Shown here piece after piece: positions 24,857 to 34,159 of a DNA stretch of 64,000 bases. The notes beneath the pieces were generated by a model, which was not told where the DNA came from, made no database searches, and worked only from the letters and a program-made list of their open reading frames with translations. The first letter of the stretch is position 1, and each line of letters opens with the position of its first letter. Source of the stretch: Candidatus Sphingomonas colombiensis (GTDB lineage: Bacteria > Pseudomonadota > Alphaproteobacteria > Sphingomonadales > Sphingomonadaceae); the NCBI GenBank assembly GCA_029202845.1, contig CP119315.1, forward strand, positions 7,501 through 71,500. Direction: 5' to 3'. The position numbers and the translations under genes were made by a program.

Positions 24857-26131
24857 TTAACGCAGCGGCACCACCATCCCGCCCTTCATCACCATCTCTA
24901 CCTGGCGCACCGCGCCGATATCCACCGTCGGATCGCCGCGCACCGCAACGAGGTCAGCAAGCATCCCCGGCTTGAGCGCACCCAGTTTGGTGTCCAACCC
25001 GAACCAGCGCGCATTGCCCCATGTCGCGGCGGTCAGCACCTGCGCCGGCGTCATGCCGTTGGCGACCATCAACTCCATCTCGCGCGCATTCTCACCATGC
25101 GCGTAAACCCCCACGTCACCGCCCATGCACATGCGGACGCCCGCCTTTAGCGCGAGCCGGAAGGCATCGCGGCTGAGCTTCACACTTTCCGGTGCTGGCT
25201 CGGCCCCGTTCCAGCCCCGATAGCGCGCAACCGAATCCGAAGCCGCGAGCGTTGGACAAAAAGCGACGCCCTTAGCCGCCATGGCCGCGAAGATTTCCGC
25301 CGAGCCGCCATAACCATGTTCGATCGTATCGACGCCGGCCGCGATCGAGCGGCGCATCCCTTCGGCCGTCGCCGCGTGAACTGCCACGGGACGACCGGCA
25401 TCATGCGCCGCCGCCACCGCTGCCCTGATCTCCTCCGCGCTTAATGTCGCGCGGCTGTCCTCGCCCGGACGCCAGCGATAATCGGCATAGAGCTTGATCC
25501 AGTCCGCGCCGCCCGCGATCTGCCGCCGTACCTCGGCCACGATCTGATCGGCGCCCGATGCTTCCTCCGCCCCCTGCGGGATCGCGACGCCGGGCTCGAA
25601 CCCTTTTGGACCATAAGCGCCGAGCGCAACGATCGCGCGGGTCGCAACCGACAGTCGCGGCCCCGGGATCATCCCCTGATCGATCGCCTGCTTCACCCCG
25701 ACATCGGCATAGCCCGCGCCCTCCGTGCCGAGATCCCGCTCGCTGGTGAAACCCGCCAGCAACGTCGCACGCGCCTGCACCACGGCGCGCGCTGTGCGCA
25801 GCGCCAATGGCTCGTGAAGCACCTGATCGTCCCAGCTCGTCTGGTTATAAGGGTGGAGAAACAGATGGCCGTGCCCTTCGATCATCCCCGGCATCAGCGT
25901 ATCGCCCGGCAACGCCAGCACAGTCGCGCCGGCCGGCGCGGCTAGATCCGGGCCAACCGCGACAATCTTCTCACCATCGACCAGCACCTGCCAGCCGGGG
26001 TGGCGCTTCGCGCCAATCGGGTCGAACACCGCATCGGGCTTGAGCAGTATAACCTTGCGTGGTGCTGGGTCCGCCGCCTGCACGCTGGCCGATCCCAATA
26101 GCGCCGTCATCATCAATGCGATCCAGCGCAT
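24857..26131 (-). CDS. Secreted metal-dependent amidohydrolase
   Basis: A 424-residue protein with signal peptide RWIALMMTALLGSASVQA. It belongs to the amidohydrolase superfamily subgroup near imidazolonepropionase and prolidase-like enzymes. Metal ligands: GMIEGHGHLFLHP near residues 83-95, the probable carboxylated lysine in GADWIKLYADY, AVHAATAEG, and EHGYGG. A final acid sits in MCMGGDVGVYAHG. It is divergent, 35 bases apart, from a penicillin-acylase-like gene; both are secreted. It may cleave cyclic amides or Xaa-Pro dipeptides; the substrate is not evident. Confidence 0.85.
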   Translation of the reverse strand: MRWIALMMTALLGSASVQAADPAPRKVILLKPDAVFDPIGAKRHPGWQVLVDGEKIVAVGPDLAAPAGATVLALPGDTLMPGMIEGHGHLFLHPYNQTSWDDQVLHEPLALRTARAVVQARATLLAGFTSERDLGTEGAGYADVGVKQAIDQGMIPGPRLSVATRAIVALGAYGPKGFEPGVAIPQGAEEASGADQIVAEVRRQIAGGADWIKLYADYRWRPGEDSRATLSAEEIRAAVAAAHDAGRPVAVHAATAEGMRRSIAAGVDTIEHGYGGSAEIFAAMAAKGVAFCPTLAASDSVARYRGWNGAEPAPESVKLSRDAFRLALKAGVRMCMGGDVGVYAHGENAREMELMVANGMTPAQVLTAATWGNARWFGLDTKLGALKPGMLADLVAVRGDPTVDIGAVRQVEMVMKGGMVVPLR

Positions 26132-26166
26132 AGTCTTCCCCCAGTTATTTCGTTACGTTCCCGCGC

Positions 26167-28380
26167 ATGGATATAAGCCTTCGTTCGTCGCTCCTAGCCC
26201 CGCTGCTGCTCTCCACCGCCTTCCTCACCGGCGCGCCCGCTCCGGTCGATTCAGGCATGGCGCGCTGGCAGGTACAGGCGGCGCGGGTGACGATCACGCG
26301 CGACGATTGGGGCATCCCGCATATCCACGGGACGAGCGATGCCGATGCGGTGTTCGGCATGATGTATGCTCAGGCCGAAGACGATTTCTCGCGGGTTGAG
26401 GCGAATTACCTGACCGCGCTCGGCCGCAGCGCGGAGGCCGATGGCGAGGAAGCGATCTGGGCCGATCTGCGACAACGGCTGTTCGTCGATCCGGCGGAGC
26501 TTCAGCGCCAATATGCCGCGAGCCCCGCGTGGTTACGCCAGCTCATGAACGCCTGGGCGGATGGCCTGAATTACTATCTCGCCACCCATCCCGAGGTGCA
26601 GCCCAAGGTGCTCAAGCGGTTCGAGCCATGGATGGCGCTGAGCTTCACCGAAGGCAGCATCGGCGGCGACATCGAGAGTATCTCGTTGAGTGAACTCAAG
26701 ACGTTCTACGGCAATCCGACCCCGCCGACGCCGGAGGAAACCGGCAGCGTGCCGCGCGAGCCTTCGGGATCGAACGGCATTGCCATCGCACCGAAAATCA
26801 CCGCGAACGGCCATGCGCTGCTGCTGATCAACCCGCACACCAGCTTCTATTTCCGATCCGAAGCGCAGGTTTCGAGCGACACCGGGCTGAACGCTTACGG
26901 CGCCAGCACCTGGGGGCAGTTCTTCGTCTATCAGGGGTTCAACGCCAAAGCCGGATGGATGCACACCTCGTCCACCGTCGACAATATCGACGAGTTCGCG
27001 GAAAGTGTGCGCAAGACCGGCGACAAATATTCCTATGCTTATGGCGCCGGCCGTCCGCGGCGCCCGGTAACCACCGCGCAGGTGACGCTGCGCTATCGCC
27101 GCGCCGATGGCTCGATGGGCGAGCGCACCTTCACCACCTATCGCACGCATCACGGCCCGATCGTCGCCGCGCGCGCCGGACGGTGGATCGCAACCGCGCT
27201 GATGTGGAAGCCGGTGCCCGCGCTCGAACAGAGTTTCCTGCGCACCAAGGCGACTGATCTCGCCAGCTTCATGCAGATCGCCGAGCGCAAGGCCAATTCG
27301 TCGAACGACACATTGTTCGCGGACAGCAAGGGCGAGATCGCGTTCCTGATGCCGCAGTTCATGCCACTGCGCGATAATCGCTTCGATTACACGCGCCCGG
27401 TCGACGGCAGCGATCCCGCGACCGACTGGAAAGGGCTGCACGCGCTGCCAAGCCTGCCCAATGTGCTCAACCCCGGCACTGGTTGGGTGAAGAACACCAA
27501 CGACTGGCCATGGAGCGCCGCCGGCGCGGACAGTCCGAAAGCGACTGATTTTCCGCGCTATATCGATCAGACTGGCGGCAACGCGCGCGGTGTTCACGCC
27601 GATCTGCTGTTGACCGGCAAGAGCGGCTGGACGCCCGAAAAGCTGCGCGTGGCTGCGTTCGACAGTTACCTGCCCGCCTTCGCCAGGTTGATCCCGCAAC
27701 TGGTCACGGCGTGGGAAGCGCTGCCCGCGTCCGATCCGCGCCGCGCCACCCTGGCCGAGCCGATCGCCTTGCTGCGCGGCTGGGATAATCGCTGGGGTAC
27801 CGCTTCGACCGCGACGAGCCTTGCGGTGTTCTGGGGCGACCATCTGTGGCGCGAGGTCGGCAGCTTCGCACAAGCCGAGCGAATGAACGTGCCCGATTAT
27901 ATCGCGGCGAAGGTGCCGCCCTCGACGAAGCTCGATGCACTCGCAGCGGCGGTCACCCGGCTCAAGCGCGATTTCGGGGACTGGCGCGTACAATGGGGTG
28001 AAATCAACCGCTTCCAGCGACTCGACGACGCGATCCATCCTCATTTCGATGATGCTTCGCCCTCCGTCGGCGTTCCGTTCACCTCCGCACAATGGGGCAG
28101 CCTCGCCTCCTTCGGCGCGAAGACATGGCCGGGAACGAAGCGTTATTACGGCACCAGCGGCAACAGCTTCGTCGCGATCGTCGAATTCGGCCCACGCGTG
28201 AAGGCGGTGGCGGTGATGGCCGGCGGCCAGAGCGGCGATACCCGGTCGCCGCACTTTGCCGACCAGATCCACCCCTATGCCGACGGCAATTTGCGCCCGG
28301 TCTATTTCTATCCGGACGAGCTCAACGGGCATGTCGAAACAAAATATCGGCCCGGCGAGAAGAGGACATCGGCCAGATAG
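26167..28380 (+). CDS. Penicillin acylase family protein (PvdQ/aculeacin-acylase-like)
   Basis: A 737-residue Ntn hydrolase made as a precursor. A signal peptide covers roughly residues 1-23. The alpha chain has VTITRDDWGIPHIHGTSDAD and GMMYAQAEDDFSRVE. The autocleavage site is PSGSNGIAIAP, with Ser202 as the N-terminal nucleophile of the beta chain; this motif is closer to PvdQ and acyl-homoserine-lactone acylases than to penicillin G acylase. Beta chain motifs: LLINPHTSFYF, WMHTSSTVDNIDEFAE, YRTHHGPIV and NSSNDTLFADSKGEI. Periplasmic. The natural substrate is unknown; fatty-acyl amides are possible. Confidence 0.9.
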   Translation: MDISLRSSLLAPLLLSTAFLTGAPAPVDSGMARWQVQAARVTITRDDWGIPHIHGTSDADAVFGMMYAQAEDDFSRVEANYLTALGRSAEADGEEAIWADLRQRLFVDPAELQRQYAASPAWLRQLMNAWADGLNYYLATHPEVQPKVLKRFEPWMALSFTEGSIGGDIESISLSELKTFYGNPTPPTPEETGSVPREPSGSNGIAIAPKITANGHALLLINPHTSFYFRSEAQVSSDTGLNAYGASTWGQFFVYQGFNAKAGWMHTSSTVDNIDEFAESVRKTGDKYSYAYGAGRPRRPVTTAQVTLRYRRADGSMGERTFTTYRTHHGPIVAARAGRWIATALMWKPVPALEQSFLRTKATDLASFMQIAERKANSSNDTLFADSKGEIAFLMPQFMPLRDNRFDYTRPVDGSDPATDWKGLHALPSLPNVLNPGTGWVKNTNDWPWSAAGADSPKATDFPRYIDQTGGNARGVHADLLLTGKSGWTPEKLRVAAFDSYLPAFARLIPQLVTAWEALPASDPRRATLAEPIALLRGWDNRWGTASTATSLAVFWGDHLWREVGSFAQAERMNVPDYIAAKVPPSTKLDALAAAVTRLKRDFGDWRVQWGEINRFQRLDDAIHPHFDDASPSVGVPFTSAQWGSLASFGAKTWPGTKRYYGTSGNSFVAIVEFGPRVKAVAVMAGGQSGDTRSPHFADQIHPYADGNLRPVYFYPDELNGHVETKYRPGEKRTSAR

Positions 28381-28634
28381 CGGGTTACGTCACGCCGCGC
28401 TCAAACTTAACGAAACCGTGGAGGCAGGTGCACCCTGCCATGCGCGGCGGCGCATCGTGCGGCTGCGATTCATGAGGCGAGATGGTTTTTGAGATCGTTG
28501 CTTCTCCGCAATGAAAAACACCGCTTCTCCGATAGTTGTCGACACATTTCATAGGTTGGTAAGGATGGTGTGCGACAGCGCTGCTCAATGACGTGACATT
28601 TCGCATGTCGCCTGTGCATTGTTGGGGGCAGTTA

Positions 28635-30707
28635 ATGTTTGAGATCGTTCTGTGCGTCGCGCGGGATCACGATCCGTGGCTGGTTTTGCTCGCCGTTGCC
28701 GTTTGCTGCGCGGGCGCATTCGCGATCGTTCAGATGCTCGGCCGTATGGCAGCAACCACCGGGATACAGCGCATCGGATGGCTGTTTCTAACCTCGGTCG
28801 GCGCAGGCGCGACGATATGGTGCACCCATTTTGTGGCGATGCTCGCCTTCCGTGCCGGCGTACCGGTTAAACTCGATCCAGTACTCACGATCTTCTCGCT
28901 GATCGCCGCGATCGGTGGCAGCGGCGTCGGATTTTTGATCGCCGTCTGGCGCCGAAGCATCGTAAATGCGGCGGTGGGCGGCGCGCTTGTCGGGCTGGTT
29001 ATCGCGATGATGCACTTCATCGGCATGGCGGCATACCGGGTCGATGGCATCATCGAATGGCGCACAGGCTACGTCATCGCAGCCGTGATCAGCTCGGTCG
29101 TCTTCTCGGCTGCGGCGCTTGTCGTGCTGACCGACAAGCGTCTCGGTACATTTCGTCCCACCGTCGGAACCGCGCTGCTGGTCGCTGGAATCGCCGCGCT
29201 GCATTTCACCGCGATGACCGCGCTTCGTATTACCCCGCTTCGCCTCAGTTCGTCCGCGCTCGATCCGCAAGACGGACAGGCGCTGGGCCTCGCGACTGCT
29301 CTGCTTGGCTTGCTGGTGATTGGTGCCGGGGTGTTCGCGGCACTGATCGACCGCTGGACGCGATCGGACGCGATCCAGCGTCTGCACCATATGGCGATGA
29401 ACGACGCGCTGACCGGCCTGCCCAACCGGCTTAGTGCCCAAAGCGAGCTGTCTCGCCAGATTGCCACTGCGAAAGCGAACCGGGGCCAGATCGCGGTGAT
29501 CGCGATCGATCTCGATCGGTTCAAGGAGATCAACGACGTTCACGGCCACAAGGCCGGAGACAGCGTGCTGATCACGCTGGCGACGCGCATGCGCGAACTG
29601 ATGGTGCGGGACGAGATGATCGCGCGGCTTGGCGGTGACGAATTCGTCGCGATCGTCCGCTTCGAACACGCGACCGAACTGGGCGCGATCGCCGATCGCA
29701 TCAAAGCGATTATCGAAGAGCCGCTCGCCATCGACAATTTCACCGCCCGCGTCGGCGCCAGCATCGGTATCGCGACTTACCCGACCGACGCGACGGATGC
29801 CGAAACGCTATCCAATAACGCCGATCTGGCAATGTATCGCGCCAAGACCAGCGGGGCCCCGGCCCCGTGCTTCTACGACGCGCCGCTCGACGAGGCGATC
29901 CGCGACCGGCGCGAACTGGCAAACGATTTGCGTATCGCGATCGAGGGAAATCACCTCGCGGTGCATTATCAGCCGCAAGCATCGATCGCGACGCATGCGG
30001 TGACTGGCTATGAAGCGCTGGTCCGCTGGACGCATCCTACGCGCGGCGCGATCTCGCCCATGGTCTTCATTCCCATCGCGGAGGAAAACGGGCTGATTCT
30101 GGCGCTGGGCGAATGGGTGATGCGCCGCGCCTGCACGGACGCGATGACGTGGGAAAATGAGGCGAAGGTCGCGGTGAACGTCTCGCCCGTCCAGCTCGCC
30201 CATGCCGATCTGCCGCGGCTGTTCCACCAGATCATGATCGACACCGGCATGCCCCCGCGCCGCCTGGAGATCGAGCTTACCGAATCCGCGATCATCGCGA
30301 ACCGGGAACACGCGCTGCATGTCCTGCGGCAAATCAAGGCACTGGGCGTCGGCGTCGCACTCGATGATTTCGGGACGGGATATTCGTCGCTGGAGACGCT
30401 GCGCGCCTTTCCGTTCGACAAGATCAAGCTCGATCGACTGTTCGTATCCGAGCTGGAGGAAAGCCCGCAAGCGGTGGCGATCGTCCGCGCGGTGCTCGCA
30501 CTCGGCAAGAGCCTGGCGATCCCCGTTCTCGCAGAGGGGATCGAAACCGAACGCCAGCTCGTCGTATTGCGGCGCGAGGGTTGCGACGAGGCGCAGGGCT
30601 TCCTGCTTGGTCGCCCGCAAGAGCTACCCGCACCGCTCATCATCCCGTCATACGATCAGATCCTCGATCCGGCTGAAGTGGAGCCCGGAGCGAGCCGCGC
30701 GGCCTGA
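28635..30707 (+). CDS. MHYT-GGDEF-EAL cyclic-di-GMP protein
   Basis: A 690-residue membrane sensor. The N-terminal seven-helix MHYT domain (residues about 1-240) has three sensor motifs: THFVAM, MHFIGM and LHFTAM. The GGDEF domain (about 260-425) keeps LTGLPNR, DLDRFKEIND and RLGGDEFVAIV. An RxxD inhibitory site is missing: the residues before GGDEF read MIARL. The EAL domain (about 435-680) has YEALVRWTHP, NVSPVQLA, ELTESAII, DDFGTGYSS, FDKIKLDR and LAEGIETE, all needed for phosphodiesterase activity. It may have both activities. GGGGG before the ATG is the only ribosome-site hint. Confidence 0.94.
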   Translation: MFEIVLCVARDHDPWLVLLAVAVCCAGAFAIVQMLGRMAATTGIQRIGWLFLTSVGAGATIWCTHFVAMLAFRAGVPVKLDPVLTIFSLIAAIGGSGVGFLIAVWRRSIVNAAVGGALVGLVIAMMHFIGMAAYRVDGIIEWRTGYVIAAVISSVVFSAAALVVLTDKRLGTFRPTVGTALLVAGIAALHFTAMTALRITPLRLSSSALDPQDGQALGLATALLGLLVIGAGVFAALIDRWTRSDAIQRLHHMAMNDALTGLPNRLSAQSELSRQIATAKANRGQIAVIAIDLDRFKEINDVHGHKAGDSVLITLATRMRELMVRDEMIARLGGDEFVAIVRFEHATELGAIADRIKAIIEEPLAIDNFTARVGASIGIATYPTDATDAETLSNNADLAMYRAKTSGAPAPCFYDAPLDEAIRDRRELANDLRIAIEGNHLAVHYQPQASIATHAVTGYEALVRWTHPTRGAISPMVFIPIAEENGLILALGEWVMRRACTDAMTWENEAKVAVNVSPVQLAHADLPRLFHQIMIDTGMPPRRLEIELTESAIIANREHALHVLRQIKALGVGVALDDFGTGYSSLETLRAFPFDKIKLDRLFVSELEESPQAVAIVRAVLALGKSLAIPVLAEGIETERQLVVLRREGCDEAQGFLLGRPQELPAPLIIPSYDQILDPAEVEPGASRAA

Positions 30708-30711
30708 TCGC

Positions 30712-31722
30712 TCACCCAGCCGCCGCAAGAAGCTCCGCGAGCGACGCGGACCGCACCCCGCGTCGCTCCAGCTCTTCGAGCACGACATCCCACCAGCGCC
30801 AGAAGCGCGCGAGATCGGCAACGTCGCGGACATAGGGCGTGTTGCCCGGGACTAAAGACGGGGAGTGGAAGGCGAAGTTGAGCAGGCTCGCCCCCTCCCC
30901 CAGCGCGACCGCAATTGCTTCGAGCGCTTCTGCTACCGGCACGCCCTCCGGCGTCAGCGGCACGCGCGAGAACAGCCCGGCGCGCGCGAACACGCTGCGC
31001 GCGTGCGGGATTCCACCAAGCCGCGCGTGAAGCCCGGCGCCCGCCCGCCTCAGCGCGCCGGTGAAGATCGTCGACAAGGGCAACTCGACCAGCCCGGCCT
31101 CGCGCCATGCATCGGTCGTGGCCGCAATGAAATCCGGGCCACCTTCCGCGCTATAATCGAAGCCGGGGCGCACCGAACTGTCGAGCCGATAGCCATGACG
31201 CGCGAGCAGCGCGAACATCTCGGGTGCGATGCCGTAGCGCCCGGCCCGAAACGCGATCGGGCGTGTGCCGAAAGCAGCGGCGATCGCATCGCTCAGGCGA
31301 ACTACCTTCTCCTCCAGCATTTCGATCGGGAGATTTCCCGCGAAGGATGCGGCACGCGACAATGGCTCGTCGAAGGGTGGATTGACCCATGGATGAAGCT
31401 GCGCCCCGATCGCCGCGCGAGGATCGCTGGCCAGCAGATCGCGCAGCATATCGACGGCATGTGGATCGCTCACCACCGGATAGTCGATGAAAAAGGTCAA
31501 CGCCGCGCCCAGCGCCGAAAGCCGCCGGTGCGCCTCGGGCAGCGCGGCAAGCGCGGTTATACCATGCCCCTCGCGAGCGAAGGGCGCGGACCAGTCGAAC
31601 TCCTCCTCGGTATCGACGAATATCGTATAGCGCGGCGCGAAATCCGCCGGCCAGCGAACGATGGCAGCGCGATCCGCGCGCGGCACGCGCCAGCGACGCG
31701 GAACGATCGCGGGCGCCGCCAC
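30712..31722 (-). CDS. Polysaccharide deacetylase-like protein
   Basis: A 336-residue protein with a NodB-like fold. YTIFVDTEEEFDWSAPF near residue 33 carries the catalytic aspartates, ALTFFIDYPVVSDPH follows, and IGAQLHPWVNPPFDEP holds the metal histidine. RPIAFRAGRYGIAPEMFALL and LNFAFHSPSLVPGN complete the motifs. No signal peptide is visible. The GTG start is five bases after the upstream kinase stop, so the two are one transcript. The substrate (surface glycan or other N-acetyl group) is not determined. Confidence 0.82.
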   Translation of the reverse strand: MAAPAIVPRRWRVPRADRAAIVRWPADFAPRYTIFVDTEEEFDWSAPFAREGHGITALAALPEAHRRLSALGAALTFFIDYPVVSDPHAVDMLRDLLASDPRAAIGAQLHPWVNPPFDEPLSRAASFAGNLPIEMLEEKVVRLSDAIAAAFGTRPIAFRAGRYGIAPEMFALLARHGYRLDSSVRPGFDYSAEGGPDFIAATTDAWREAGLVELPLSTIFTGALRRAGAGLHARLGGIPHARSVFARAGLFSRVPLTPEGVPVAEALEAIAVALGEGASLLNFAFHSPSLVPGNTPYVRDVADLARFWRWWDVVLEELERRGVRSASLAELLAAAG

Positions 31723-31727
31723 CTTTG

Positions 31728-33443
31728 TCAGTTTGTCGAGGCCTGCCCCATGTCGCCGATCAATTCAGTCGGCAGGCGAAGAGTCAAGCGATCGGCCTCG
31801 ATGATCAGTGCGCCGTTCAATTCGGCAGCAAGGTTGCGCGCCAGCCGGATAGCGAAGCCCGTGCCGAGCAACGGCGCGCCCGGCATCTCCACCTCGCGCT
31901 CCGCATCGAGCGTGAGCAGCGTCGTTTCGGGCACGGCGGCAAGCGCGTTCGGCCGGGTGATATCGATCGCGACCTGCGCTTCCTCGCCACGCACCTTAAT
32001 CGCCAGCTTTTCGCCCACGCCTGCGCTGGCGACGAGCGCCGCGATCAGGCGACCGATCAGGCGCTCCGCGATCCGCTCGTCGCAGGTGAGCACGATCGAC
32101 GGCGCGACGGTCGCAAGCTCGACGATGCAACCGCGCAACCGCACTAATGGAGCGAGATCCTCCAGCGTCCGCGCCAGCAGCGGTGCGAGGACGACCGTAT
32201 CGTCGTGCAGCTCCAGCGCGTCCCCTTCGATCCGCGCGGCAAGCTCAAGGTCCTCGATCGCCGCGACCAGATCACCGGCATGGCCGCGAATCGTCGCGGC
32301 GCGGGCGCGATAAACCTCGGGAACCGGGCCGAGCATCGCCGTTTCGATCAGTTCCGAAAAGCCGGCAATGGCATTAGTAGGCGTGCGCAATTCATGCACC
32401 AGCCGCCGCAACCCCTCGATGCCGCCGGAATCCGCCGCGCGACGGCCGATCGCCCCTTCGTCGACGCGGGGGCGCCGTGCCGCGCCACGGAAGCCGACGA
32501 AGCGACCACTCGCGCTGTCGAACATCGGCACGCCGGAAATGCGCCATTCGCCCGCCAACGCAGAGCGGCCGCCGATGGTGAGCCGCGCGTCGTTGAACGC
32601 GGTGCGGTGACGGAACGCCCCGCTCGCCACGCCATCGACCTGCGGTTGCCCGTCCGCGCCGGGCAGAAGAAAGCCTATTCCGATCACTGCTGCGCGCGGC
32701 GCCGCATCGACCCAGCGAATCACGCCAGCCGAATCGCTTTCGAAGCTGAAACGGTCGACGTTCGTTTCCGACTCTTCATCGGAAGCCACCCGTGCACCCA
32801 GCGGCTGATCGCGGTGCAACTCGCGGAATGCCGCGATCCGGTCGACCAGCGCCGCGATCTCGAATCCGCCACCCGGCGCAGCCGCCGGCTCGAGTTCGAG
32901 CACATCGAGGGGTGAATCCGACGCGAGTGCAATCGCCGGCGACTCGATCGACGCCTCCGATATCAGCACTGACGCCGGCTCGTGCTCCGCCGTGCGCTGC
33001 CCCGCGTCATAACCGAGCGCAAAATCCGCCGCACCGAAGCTTTCGAGCGCGCGATCGACGTGCGGGCCAAGGTCATTGCGATGGCGCAACACGGCGCGGC
33101 CCGTCGGGCCAAGCGTGGGCAGCAGCGCGCGCCATTCGGCATCTTCAAGCCGCACCGCGCGCAACACGGGCGCCGCGACGGACTGCTCGTCCTCGGCAAA
33201 AACCGCGACCAGCCCTGCCGAGGGGGCTGCCAGTGCGAGCGAACGGGCCGTTGCCGCGCGGGTTGGCACCGGCACGCGTTCCCGCAATTCACGCAGGCGA
33301 TCGAGCACTTCGGGCGTTTCCTCGATTCGTCCGCGCGCGAGCAGGTCTGCGATCTGCCGAAAAGCGGCCTGCGCGCCAAACGAGGTGGACGCATCAGCGG
33401 CAAGAACGGTTTTCAGGCTATCGTCGAATCGCAAGGGTATCAT
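31728..33443 (-). CDS. Histidine kinase-like protein with degenerate ATP-binding domain
   Basis: A 571-residue cytoplasmic protein with no clear membrane helices. The N-terminal 260 residues match no domain I can name. A PAS-like region (FRHRTAFNDARLTIGGRSAL, SGVPMFDSASGRFVGFRG) precedes a normal phosphoacceptor helix, RLVHELRTPTNAIAGFSELI, with His near residue 350. In the ATPase domain the N box reads RLIGRLIAALVASAG, without the usual asparagine, and the G1 box lacks the DxGxG pattern (AIDITRPNALAAV). GTGFAIRLARNLAAELNG resembles a G2/F region. It may be a poor kinase or a phosphotransfer protein. ATG 33443 is chosen over an upstream in-frame start. Confidence 0.75.
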   Translation of the reverse strand: MIPLRFDDSLKTVLAADASTSFGAQAAFRQIADLLARGRIEETPEVLDRLRELRERVPVPTRAATARSLALAAPSAGLVAVFAEDEQSVAAPVLRAVRLEDAEWRALLPTLGPTGRAVLRHRNDLGPHVDRALESFGAADFALGYDAGQRTAEHEPASVLISEASIESPAIALASDSPLDVLELEPAAAPGGGFEIAALVDRIAAFRELHRDQPLGARVASDEESETNVDRFSFESDSAGVIRWVDAAPRAAVIGIGFLLPGADGQPQVDGVASGAFRHRTAFNDARLTIGGRSALAGEWRISGVPMFDSASGRFVGFRGAARRPRVDEGAIGRRAADSGGIEGLRRLVHELRTPTNAIAGFSELIETAMLGPVPEVYRARAATIRGHAGDLVAAIEDLELAARIEGDALELHDDTVVLAPLLARTLEDLAPLVRLRGCIVELATVAPSIVLTCDERIAERLIGRLIAALVASAGVGEKLAIKVRGEEAQVAIDITRPNALAAVPETTLLTLDAEREVEMPGAPLLGTGFAIRLARNLAAELNGALIIEADRLTLRLPTELIGDMGQASTN

Positions 33444-33623
33444 CCTATCCGGCACGCGAGCGTATTCGCGGCTGGAAACCATCTGATTAATCCTCATCCG
33501 GCCCGGGTGAAACCTCGGATTTTGGCACGTAGCAATGTGGGACAATTGCGTTTGCGCGCAATTTTCCTATGGATACGTCAACCAAATCGCCATGAATGTG
33601 CGTGGCGATAGCCGGAGAAAGAA

Positions 33624-34085
33624 GTGCTCGACCGGATCGACAGGCAGATTCTGGCATATCTTCAGGAAGACGGACGCATGACCAACGTTGAGTTGGCCGA
33701 TCGCGTCGGTCTCACCGCGCCGCCGTGCCTGCGGCGCGTTCGCGCGTTGGAGCAGGCCGGGGTGATCCGCGGCTATCACGCCGAATGTGATTCCGCGCAA
33801 TTGGGGTTCCCGATCACCGTCTTCGCGATGGTGAGCTTGAGGAGCCAGGCGGAAGCGGATCTCACCGCCTTTGAAACGCATGTCGCGGCCCTCCCTGAGG
33901 TGCGCGAATGCCATATGCTGAATGGTGAGATCGATTTCGTGCTGAAGATCGTCGCGACCGATCTTGAGAGCTTTCAGCGCTTTCTGACGACCCACCTCAC
34001 CACGGCTCCCAACGTGACCAGCGTCAAATCGTCGCTGACGATTCGCAGCGCGAAAGCGGCCTCGGGCGTGCCGATCCTCGAATAA
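33624..34085 (+). CDS. Lrp/AsnC-family transcriptional regulator
   Basis: A 153-residue regulator. The helix-turn-helix opens LDRIDRQILAYLQEDGRM and TNVELADRVGLTAPPCLRRV, then RALEQAGVIRGYHAE. The RAM ligand domain has LPEVRECHMLNGEIDFVLKI and TTAPNVTSVKSSLTIR. It starts at GTG 33624 with GGAG nine bases upstream. The effector is likely an amino acid but unknown. It is divergent from the kinase gene across 180 bases. Confidence 0.92.
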   Translation: MLDRIDRQILAYLQEDGRMTNVELADRVGLTAPPCLRRVRALEQAGVIRGYHAECDSAQLGFPITVFAMVSLRSQAEADLTAFETHVAALPEVRECHMLNGEIDFVLKIVATDLESFQRFLTTHLTTAPNVTSVKSSLTIRSAKAASGVPILE

Positions 34086-34107
34086 CCGGCGATCGAAGCC
34101 GGATACA

Positions 34108-34135
34108 AAAAAGGGCGGCCTGATCGGCCGCCCTT
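34108..34135. terminator. Bidirectional Rho-independent terminator
   Basis: AAGGGCGGCC (34111-34120) pairs with GGCCGCCCTT (34126-34135) with a TGATC loop. An A run precedes the stem and a T run follows (TTTT from 34134), so it works on both strands between the convergent lrp-like gene and the repeat-protein gene. Confidence 0.88.
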
Positions 34136-34159
34136 TTCGTTATGCGCTGACGAGAAAGA

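Noticed and set aside
24622..24860. tRNA-Pro as a possible integration site
   Set aside because: No integrase, no repeat of the tRNA 3' end and no change in gene content or composition beside it.
26533..28332. 599-codon open frame antisense to the acylase
   Set aside because: It mirrors codon positions of the acylase and lacks a start context or any family motif.
28488..28650. TTTGAGATCGTT occurring twice about 150 bases apart before and at the MHYT gene start
   Set aside because: Only twelve bases, one copy is coding, no target duplication or inverted ends; likely chance.
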